DNA of 6,871 bases from positions 1 to 6,871 of the forward strand of contig DMYC01000359.1 in the NCBI GenBank assembly GCA_003482695.1, given 5' to 3'. Of the stretch, positions 1 through 4,357 are shown piece by piece. How positions within the stretch are numbered: the first letter of the stretch is position 1; each line of letters begins with the position of its first letter. Position numbers and translations under genes: made by a program. The stretch is from Clostridiales bacterium UBA8960 (lineage in GTDB: Bacteria > Bacillota > Clostridia > Peptostreptococcales > Acidaminobacteraceae). The notes beneath the pieces were generated by a model. That model was not told the origin of the DNA, searched no databases, and saw nothing but the letters and a program-made list of their open reading frames with translations.

Positions 1-9
1 CTATCCACA

Positions 10-40
10 AATTAAGTTAGTTAGTTAAACTAACTTAATT
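10..40. promoter_or_regulatory. 13-bp perfect inverted repeat (operator or hairpin)
   Basis: Arms AATTAAGTTAGTT (10-22) and AACTAACTTAATT (28-40) are perfect reverse complements around a 5-base centre. Because AGTT is repeated, a second dyad AGTTAGTT-A-AACTAACT (19-35) also fits. AT-rich dyads of this kind are typical of MarR/TetR-type operators, but the site could equally be the hairpin of a terminator for a gene left of the window. There is no immediate T-tract on the plus strand; a T-run begins about six bases later. Its role is not resolved. Confidence 0.5.
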
Positions 41-85
41 GTACGCTTTTTATTTGTTTACGTCAAGTAATATAACCACGTTTGT

Positions 86-118
86 CTTTTCATTTTGGAA
101 TTTATCATATAGTATTAA
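86..118 (+). promoter_or_regulatory. Putative promoter box shared with the 1830 gene
   Basis: This 33-bp stretch matches 1773-1805 at 27 of 33 positions with no gap. Both share CTTTTCATTT at the left and TCATATAGTATTAA at the right, at identical spacing. TATAGT (108-113) is the best -10 candidate; no good -35 is visible. The distance to the start at 174 is about 60 bases. The conserved spacing in front of two unrelated genes suggests a shared promoter or activator site; the exact -10 assignment is a guess. Confidence 0.4.
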
Positions 119-129
119 ACTATACGAAT

Positions 130-156
130 GAGCAAAGGTGCCCGGTACCTCATAAC
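130..156 (+). repeat. Diverged relative of the 27-bp GGTACC repeat
   Basis: GAGCAAAGGTGCCCGGTACC matches the first 20 bases of the repeat consensus at 16 positions, and is followed by TCATAAC where the consensus has ATAACTC. Like copies at 1732 and 3118 it is preceded by AT, giving an ATG that opens a 13-codon reading frame (128-169) ending just before the gene at 174. No ribosome binding site precedes that ATG, so translation is doubtful. It may be an old copy or a chance resemblance reinforced by the shared CCCGGTACC. Confidence 0.45.
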
Positions 157-173
157 ATTGAGAGGTTAAGAAA

Positions 174-895
174 ATGAGACAAAAAACGAGAAAAATAATC
201 ATCTATATTTCGCTACTGCTTTTTCCAATCACACTCAATTTTTTTTCGCCCTATGTTTCTGTAGATGGCGCTTTCCAAGGTATTGTTGCAGGAAGTGTGT
301 TGTTATTTATAGCTATGTTTTTAACTGCAACCTTTTTAGGACGCAGTTGGTGTGCCTGGGTTTGTCCTATAGCGGGTCTAAGTGAGTTGGGCATGACAGT
401 CAATAATAAAAACGTATCTGTTAAGCGATTAAAAATGATTCGATATAGTATATTTTTGGTTTGGTTTGGGGTCTTAATCGTAGGATTTGTTTTTGCAGGT
501 GGTGTGAATCAAATTAGTCCGCTCCATTTGACAGAGACAGGTATATCTGTTGACCAACCGTTGAAATATATCATTTATTATATTGTCCTCTTTTCTTTTT
601 TTGCTTTGACGCTGTTTATAGGAAAAAGAGGTGCATGTCATTCAATTTGTTGGATGTCACCATTTTTAGTTGCGGGAACAAAAGTTGGAAGAATGCTTCA
701 CAGACCACAAATAAAAATCGCAACTAAAATCGAAAAATGTATTCATTGTAAAAATGCGATAAAATTTGTCCTATGAGTATTTATGTCAGCAGTGAGTTGA
801 CTGAAGGGAAAATCAAGTCATTAGACTGCATATTATGTGGTGAATGCGTGGACGTTTGCCCTAAAAAAGTTTTATGCTATAAAGTGATGGACTAA
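174..895 (+). pseudogene. NapH-like membrane 4Fe-4S protein, frameshifted
   Basis: The uninterrupted frame runs 174-776 (200 codons) after a GAGAGG ribosome binding site. It has about four membrane segments (residues 7-25, 34-55, 88-110, 133-150), the loop motif GRSWCAWVCP (Cys60, Cys64) and a second pair GACHSIC (Cys155, Cys159), as in the NapH/NosR/CcoG group of electron-transfer proteins. It then starts a ferredoxin motif, CIHC (189-192), and goes out of frame. In the -1 frame from about 752 the expected CDKICP follows, then a second cluster CILCGECVDVCP, and a stop at 893-895. Restoring one A in the A5 run at 750-754 gives a protein of about 240 residues with two complete 4Fe-4S sites. 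The downstream part shows no decay, so the lesion is recent or a base-calling error. The role would be passing electrons at the cytoplasmic membrane; the partner is unknown, and no redox neighbour is present here. Confidence 0.85.
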
Positions 896-899
896 TAAT

Positions 900-921
900 A
901 AAAAAGCTTGACACCAAGGCT
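900..921 (-). terminator. Possible weak minus-strand terminator
   Basis: Read on the minus strand, AGCCTTG (921-915), loop GTGT and CAAGCT (910-905) form a 6-bp stem with one bulged C, followed by TTTTT (904-900). It could back up the terminator at 1129-1161 and stop antisense transcription into the iron-sulphur gene. The stem is short, so confidence is low. Confidence 0.3.
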
Positions 922-924
922 CGA

Positions 925-951
925 GAGTAAATGAACCCGGTACCATAACTC
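925..951 (+). repeat. 27-bp GGTACC repeat, copy 1
   Basis: It runs from GAGTAAATGAACCCGGTACC through ATAACTC and differs from copy 4 (3118) by one base. It lies 29 bases after the true stop of the iron-sulphur gene and is followed by AAAGGGCC. The ends GAGT and ACTC are complementary. No reading frame or terminator is attached. The rest of this intergenic stretch (952-1128) holds only an imperfect dyad, GAGTCA (1023-1028) with TGACTC (1044-1049), and nothing I can assign. Confidence 0.85.
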
Positions 952-1128
952 AAAGGGCCAACAAAACTGTGCCTGAAAATAAGTTGTGAGTTTGGAGCCG
1001 TTTATTTGGATACTATTCGGGTGAGTCAGGGGGTCAGTCTTTTTGACTCGTTATGTTGACACAACAAAAAACTTATCAAGGCAATACAGCCGAGATAGGT
1101 TCGATACGCGTTGAAATGTAAGACGAAA

Positions 1129-1161
1129 CCCCTGAATCCATAAACACCTTGGAAACAGGGG
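1129..1161 (-). terminator. Terminator of the XRE regulator gene
   Basis: On the minus strand CCCCTG pairs with CAGGGG (plus 1156-1161 with 1129-1134), and an inner stem TCCA/TGGA (1137-1140 with 1150-1153) is separated by symmetric AA internal loops. The stem is followed on the minus strand by TTTCGTCTT. It begins nine bases after the regulator's stop codon, a normal position for an intrinsic terminator. Confidence 0.65.
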
Positions 1162-1170
1162 CTTCTTTCA

Positions 1171-1653
1171 CTACTCATGTTGATCGCTCAACACATCCAG
1201 TGTCTGAAGAATACGCTTATCATACTGAGATTTGAAATACCAACTTAAAAAGATCATAGCGAGACCAACCAACATTGCGATGGTGCGTCGAATGGAATCA
1301 GGCGAATAAAATGTGGACAACAAAATGCCTGTACCTGAACCGCTCAAAAAATCGAAAAGTTTTTTCTGTTTTTTGATGAACTTCATGTCGCTCAGAACTA
1401 AAAGTAGATTCTGATCTGCAGATGCTTTAAAATTAGAATCACTAATCCTAGTGCCGCTGAATAGTTCATTTACTGTAATATCAAATAAGGCACACAACGC
1501 GTTTATTATGGATAAATCAGGCATATAATTGCCATTTTCCCATCTTGAGACGGTTTTGTTCGTTACGCCGAGCCGGTCACCTAATTCGACTTGTGTCATA
1601 TTCTGTTCTTTTCTGAGTTCAGCGATGAATTTACCGATTTGTGCTTGATTCAT
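1171..1653 (-). CDS. XRE-family transcriptional regulator with membrane tail
   Basis: This is a 160-residue protein. Residues 5-60 form a Cro/C1-type helix-turn-helix, with MTQVELGDRLGVTNKTVSRW as the recognition core and a conserved WENGNYMPD stretch. After a linker comes a hydrophobic segment, residues 123-141, with a weaker one near 106-116, so the protein is probably anchored in the membrane with its DNA-binding domain in the cytoplasm. This HTH-plus-membrane-tail layout is common in Firmicutes; such genes often control an adjacent membrane protein. The start is fixed by AAGGAGG seven bases upstream of the ATG. It diverges from the RDD membrane protein at 1830, which is a plausible target. 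A 16-bp dyad at 1681-1696 lies in its promoter and may be its own operator. The target and signal are unknown. Confidence 0.93.
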   Translation of the reverse strand: MNQAQIGKFIAELRKEQNMTQVELGDRLGVTNKTVSRWENGNYMPDLSIINALCALFDITVNELFSGTRISDSNFKASADQNLLLVLSDMKFIKKQKKLFDFLSGSGTGILLSTFYSPDSIRRTIAMLVGLAMIFLSWYFKSQYDKRILQTLDVLSDQHE

Positions 1654-1673
1654 GTGACTACCTCCTTAAAAGA

Positions 1674-1679
1674 ATTATA
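1674..1679 (-). promoter_or_regulatory. -10 box for the XRE regulator gene
   Basis: The minus strand reads TATAAT here, about 20 bases upstream of the start codon's ribosome binding site region. There is no convincing -35 at 16-18 bp (the sequence there is AATACA), so activity may depend on a bound regulator. The dyad at 1681-1696 occupies the spacer region. Confidence 0.45.
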
Positions 1680-1680
1680 T

Positions 1681-1696
1681 AATAACACTTGTTATT
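1681..1696. promoter_or_regulatory. 16-bp dyad, candidate XRE operator
   Basis: AATAACA and TGTTATT are perfect inverted arms separated by CT. It lies directly upstream of the TATAAT of the minus-strand regulator gene and about 130 bases from the divergent RDD gene. A Cro-like repressor dimer bound here would block the regulator's own promoter. This is position-based inference; there is only one copy. Confidence 0.45.
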
Positions 1697-1709
1697 TGTA
1701 TTCCCCACA

Positions 1710-1780
1710 AAAAGCGAATAAGCCTTTTCATGAGTAGCGGAACCCGGTACCATAACTCAAAAGCGAATAAGCCTTTTCAT
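1710..1780 (+). repeat. 22-bp direct repeats flanking repeat copy 2
   Basis: The stretch AAAAGCGAATAAGCC plus TTTTCAT occurs identically at 1710-1731 and 1759-1780, a 49-base offset. The 27 bases between the two (1732-1758) are exactly one copy of the GGTACC repeat. Either the element inserted and duplicated 22 bp, or a 49-bp unit was tandemly duplicated. The repeated stretch can fold weakly (AAAAGC with GCCTTTT). Confidence 0.85.
1732..1758 (+). repeat. 27-bp GGTACC repeat, copy 2
   Basis: It runs GAGTAGCGGAACCCGGTACC then ATAACTC, differing from copy 4 at three adjacent positions (6-8). It sits between the 22-bp direct repeats and ends 71 bases before the RDD gene. It is preceded by AT, so an ATG at 1730 opens a 39-codon frame that runs out of frame into the RDD gene; no ribosome binding site precedes it. 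Confidence 0.85.
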
Positions 1781-1805
1781 TTCGCGTTTATTCATATAGT
1801 ATTAA
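1773..1805 (+). promoter_or_regulatory. Putative promoter of the RDD gene
   Basis: It is the same box as at 86-118 (27 of 33 identical, equal spacing): CTTTTCATTT at the left and TCATATAGTATTAA at the right. TATAGT (1795-1800) is a reasonable -10, giving a leader of about 25 bases before the start at 1830. Its left end overlaps the second 22-bp direct repeat. Confidence 0.45.
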
Positions 1806-1829
1806 GTTATCACAAGAGGAGGCTTTATT

Positions 1830-2891
1830 ATGACAATGCATACATATGATCCACAGCACTTCACTGAAAAGGTTAGATCCCCATGGCGACGTTTTTTCGC
1901 AAGAAACTTAGATCTGTTCATATATAGCACGTTATGGGCAATCTTCCTAAGTTATGTCATGAACGTCAACGTAGCTGGACGAGTGCCAGCGGCATCGCTG
2001 ATGGACACTTTTGTCGCATTTTTGATGATGCTGCTCATAGAACCCTTTTTGCTTGCGTTTCTAGGCACGACCCCTGGAAAATGGATACTTGGACTTGAAG
2101 TCGTCGACCATGACGGCAAATTTTTATCCGTTTCTGAGGGTTTTTCAAGAACTTGGACTGTCTTTTGGAGTGGCTTTGGGTTTTGCATTCCCATTTATAA
2201 TTTAGTTAGACAATGGAAGTGCTACAACGCTTGCAAAGAAGGCGAGATACTCGATTGGGAACACGAATCAGCGCTTGTGCTAAAAGATGAAAAAAAATGG
2301 CGAACGGCTATATATGTCGTCGCCAATATCATGCTGTTTATCGTACTTGTTTATTCATTAAAAATGGCGGGTTTGCCAAAACATCGTGGAGATATTACGG
2401 TCGCGGCTTTTAGCGAAAATTACAATCGTTTATCATCTTATTTTAAAATAGACAAACAGCATATGTTAGATGAATCTGGTAGGTGGGTAAAGCGTGAATA
2501 CGACGGCACTGTAATTATAGCTGGAAGTGATTTCGATCTGCCTGAATTCAGGTTTGCCGAAACGGATGGCATCATGACAGGTTTGCGTTTTTCAGTCGAG
2601 CACACAAATTACGAAGGGATGTTGCCGACATATCAAAATGAGATGATCCTTTCTGTGTTATCGTTCGTTGGCGCACAAAAGAGCGGACTTTCAGTACTAA
2701 ACGATATAAATGAGATGGTAAACTTAATGACAGATTTTGGCCCAAATGGCATTGAGGCAAATATTCAAGGTGTTTCTGTGAAATACAGTACAGAAATTTC
2801 AGGCTATTATGCCACGCCTTCACTTGGCATGTATTGGCCGATTGAGGGTGAAAAGAAGCATTTTAGATTCGAGTTTGAGATGGTCAAGTAA
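1830..2891 (+). CDS. RDD-family membrane protein with long C-terminal domain
   Basis: This is a 353-residue protein started by an ATG seven bases after GAGGAGG. The RDD signature is visible: PWRRFFARNLDL (residues 18-29, with Arg21, Arg25 and Asp28) opens the first membrane segment (27-45), a second segment is at 61-79, and the family's TTPGKWILGLEV follows (80-91). Further hydrophobic segments lie at 108-126 and 160-179. Typical RDD proteins are about 150-200 residues; here residues 185-353 form an extra soluble domain with no motif I recognise. RDD proteins are poorly characterised; some have been linked to ion transport, so no substrate is assigned. It is divergent from the XRE regulator and bracketed by repeat copies 2 and 3. 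A strong terminator follows. Confidence 0.88.
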   Translation: MTMHTYDPQHFTEKVRSPWRRFFARNLDLFIYSTLWAIFLSYVMNVNVAGRVPAASLMDTFVAFLMMLLIEPFLLAFLGTTPGKWILGLEVVDHDGKFLSVSEGFSRTWTVFWSGFGFCIPIYNLVRQWKCYNACKEGEILDWEHESALVLKDEKKWRTAIYVVANIMLFIVLVYSLKMAGLPKHRGDITVAAFSENYNRLSSYFKIDKQHMLDESGRWVKREYDGTVIIAGSDFDLPEFRFAETDGIMTGLRFSVEHTNYEGMLPTYQNEMILSVLSFVGAQKSGLSVLNDINEMVNLMTDFGPNGIEANIQGVSVKYSTEISGYYATPSLGMYWPIEGEKKHFRFEFEMVK

Positions 2892-2907
2892 GATTGGTTG
2901 AGTGGTG

Positions 2908-2934
2908 GAGTAAACGAACCCGGTACCAAAACTC
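2908..2934 (+). repeat. 27-bp GGTACC repeat, copy 3
   Basis: It runs GAGTAAACGAACCCGGTACC then AAAACTC and differs from copy 4 by one base. It starts 16 bases after the RDD stop codon and runs directly into the terminator stem. Similarity to copy 4 continues past the core (AAGCCCTAAGTTTATG here, AAAAGCCATAAGTTATG there), and that tail is the 5' half of the terminator. Confidence 0.85.
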
Positions 2935-2969
2935 AAGCCCTAAGTTTATGATAACTTAGGGCTTTTCAT
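2935..2969 (+). terminator. Intrinsic terminator after the RDD gene
   Basis: AAGCCCTAAGTT (2935-2946) and AACTTAGGGCTT (2953-2964) form a perfect 12-bp stem with a 6-base loop, followed by TTCAT. The Ts that close the stem and the next two give a short U-tract. It begins immediately after repeat copy 3. Confidence 0.8.
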
Positions 2970-3072
2970 ATGCGCTACGAACGCTTTGAGGCTAATCAAT
3001 ACTTGATGGCATGACCATCGGCTCAGGTGTGTTGCATTTGTGCATCATTTTCCTTTTCGATTCATCATATTG

Positions 3073-3081
3073 TGGTATAAT
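3073..3081 (+). promoter_or_regulatory. Extended -10 promoter of the EamA gene
   Basis: TGG followed by TATAAT (3076-3081) is an extended -10. No good -35 lies 16-18 bases upstream. Transcription would start near 3088, placing the GC-rich dyad at 3090-3102 right at the start site, an ideal place for a repressor. Confidence 0.65.
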
Positions 3082-3085
3082 CAAG

Positions 3086-3106
3086 CTAACCCCCGACGGG
3101 GGATAA
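3086..3106. promoter_or_regulatory. CsoR/RcnR-like operator candidate
   Basis: CCCCC (3090-3094), GAC, GGGGG (3098-3102) is a perfect GC dyad in AT-rich surroundings, with partial symmetry beyond it. It lies between the TATAAT and the AAGGAG ribosome binding site (3105-3110) of a His-rich transporter gene. Operators of the CsoR/RcnR/FrmR repressor class, including Cu, Ni and Co sensors, are C-tract/G-tract dyads placed at such promoters. As RNA it would form a 5-bp hairpin two bases before the ribosome binding site, so a translational effect is also possible. No regulator of this family is encoded in the window. Confidence 0.45.
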
Positions 3107-3115
3107 GGAGATGAA

Positions 3116-4183
3116 ATGAGTAAACGAACCCGGTACCATAACTCAAAAGCCATAAGTTATGCAGTAGTTGCCGCACTTCTATACGGCATAAGTGCACCAG
3201 CATCAAAAGTGCTTGTTGTTGAGATACCGCCCACGATGATGGCTGCGCTACTCTATTTAGGCGCAGGAATCGGGATGTTCATCGTCAATTTGATTAGGGC
3301 AATGTCGAAAAAAGAACGCATAGAAGCACGTATGACGAAAAGGGAACTGCCATTTGTCATCGGCATGATCGCACTAGATATTGTCGCACCCATCTTTTTG
3401 ATGATCGGCCTAACGCTGACGACGTCCTCAAATGTGTCTTTACTCAACAATTTTGAGATCGTCGCTACCGCAATAATTGCGCTCTTCATATTCAAAGAAT
3501 CTATCGGTCGGAGAATGTGGATCGCTATCCTTTTGATTACACTTTCGAGTATGATGCTGTCCATATCGGATATCAGAAACCTATCGCTTTCAGTCGGATC
3601 CATATTTGTCCTCTTGGCCAGTGTATCATGGGGGTTTGAGAACAATTGCACCAGAATGCTATCTCTGAAAGACCCACTTCAAATCGTCGTCGTCAAAGGT
3701 TTCGGATCAGGTATTGGCGCGCTCATCATAACGGTTTTTGCGCGAGAACTTCGGTTTAATTTTCTTTATATCAGTTTGACCTTATTGTTAGGTTTCGTTG
3801 CATATGGGTTGAGCATTTATTTGTATATCCGTGCTCAAAGAGAACTTGGTGCAGCAAGGACTAGCGCTTATTACGCTGCGGCGCCCTTTATTGGTGTGTT
3901 CGTTTCTTGGATTTTATTAAAAGAACCACTAACGCCGACTTTTTCGATGGCACTAGTGGTCATGTTGGTTGGAACCTATTTTGCGGTGACAGAAAACCAT
4001 GGACATAAGCATCTGCATGTTCAAACAACACATGAACATAAACACAATCATCATGATGGACATCACAATCATGTGCATGAAAACGAAATAGCGGGTGAGC
4101 ATTCACATGAACACAGTCATGAACAGCAAGAGCATGAACATGCGCACCTTCCAGACATGCATCATAGGCATGAGCATCCTTAG
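3116..4183 (+). CDS. DMT/EamA transporter with His-rich C-terminal tail
   Basis: This is a 355-residue protein with two EamA halves (about residues 13-150 and 160-290) and about ten membrane helices; AISYAVVAALLYGISAPASK is a typical EamA opening. EamA proteins are drug/metabolite superfamily carriers, often exporters. Residues 295-355 are unusual: 24 of 61 are histidine, mixed with Glu, Asp and Lys, ending HHRHEHP. Such tails chelate Ni, Co, Zn or Cu and occur on metal transporters and metallochaperones, so I infer metal export or metal-sensing, unproven. The start ATG has AAGGAG five bases upstream. Repeat copy 4 overlaps the start: its bases encode residues 2-10 (SKRTRYHNS), in frame and before the first helix. 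The gene converges on oadG-oadB with 21 bases between, and no clear terminator is visible. Confidence 0.92.
   Translation: MSKRTRYHNSKAISYAVVAALLYGISAPASKVLVVEIPPTMMAALLYLGAGIGMFIVNLIRAMSKKERIEARMTKRELPFVIGMIALDIVAPIFLMIGLTLTTSSNVSLLNNFEIVATAIIALFIFKESIGRRMWIAILLITLSSMMLSISDIRNLSLSVGSIFVLLASVSWGFENNCTRMLSLKDPLQIVVVKGFGSGIGALIITVFARELRFNFLYISLTLLLGFVAYGLSIYLYIRAQRELGAARTSAYYAAAPFIGVFVSWILLKEPLTPTFSMALVVMLVGTYFAVTENHGHKHLHVQTTHEHKHNHHDGHHNHVHENEIAGEHSHEHSHEQQEHEHAHLPDMHHRHEHP
3118..3144 (+). repeat. 27-bp GGTACC repeat, copy 4, inside the EamA gene
   Basis: GAGTAAACGAACCCGGTACC then ATAACTC begins at the G of the EamA start codon and ends in codon 10. At 27 bases it is nine codons long, without stops in this frame. 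This copy equals the consensus of the four. Its right flank (AAAAGCCATAAGTTATG) also resembles the flank of copy 3, so the shared unit may reach codon 15. Confidence 0.85.
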
Positions 4184-4204
4184 CACACCACCACTCATCC
4201 CATC

Positions 4205-4327
4205 TTAGCTCTTATGTGGAAACAATTTCATAATCAGCGTGATCGTACCATAAAAAAAGATCAGTACTGAAAACACACCTACGAGACCAAGGCCCATTAA
4301 TTGAAGGCCTAACGTAAAATCACTCAT
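4205..4327 (-). CDS. OadG-like small membrane subunit (40 aa)
   Basis: On the minus strand an ATG with AGGAGG seven bases upstream opens a 40-codon frame: MSDFTLGLQLMGLGLVGVFS, then a hydrophobic stretch, and MKLFPHKS at the end. It is a single membrane helix (about residues 7-36) with a Gly-rich first half, the pattern of the gamma subunit of Na+-translocating decarboxylases (OadG family), though shorter than the usual 60-100 residues and lacking a C-terminal metal-binding tail. It begins 30 bases after the oadB stop, so the two are co-transcribed. In known complexes the gamma subunit anchors the alpha subunit to beta; no alpha gene is present here. It may simply stabilise the beta-subunit protein. 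Confidence 0.75.
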   Translation of the reverse strand: MSDFTLGLQLMGLGLVGVFSVLIFFYGTITLIMKLFPHKS

Positions 4328-4357
4328 TGATAATCCTCCTAAATTGTTCACAGGTAA

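Noticed and set aside
1023..1049. GAGTCA/TGACTC inverted repeat as a terminator or operator
   Set aside because: The 15-base loop, short arms and lack of a following T-run give no support for either role.
1091..1115. A tRNA T-arm-like GGTTCGAT in the 896-1170 intergenic region
   Set aside because: The flanking bases do not form a T-stem, acceptor stem or cloverleaf.
1730..1849. 39-codon frame starting in repeat copy 2
   Set aside because: It has no ribosome binding site, reads through a promoter box and overlaps the RDD gene start; it looks like a by-product of the repeat.
3005..3019. Small hairpin GATGG-CATGA-CCATC
   Set aside because: It is a 5-bp stem in an intergenic stretch with no associated signal.
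3090..3102. GC hairpin before the EamA gene as a terminator
   Set aside because: The stem is only 5 bp with a 3-base loop and no T-run follows; it lies at the transcription start and next to the ribosome binding site.
130..3144. The GGTACC repeats as a CRISPR array
   Set aside because: The copies are hundreds of bases apart, with whole genes between them and no regular spacers or cas genes.
925..3144. The repeats as integron attC sites flanking gene cassettes
   Set aside because: Cassette-like placement is tempting, but the 27-bp core lacks the paired RYYYAAC and GTTRRRY boxes and is shorter than any attC. No integrase is seen.
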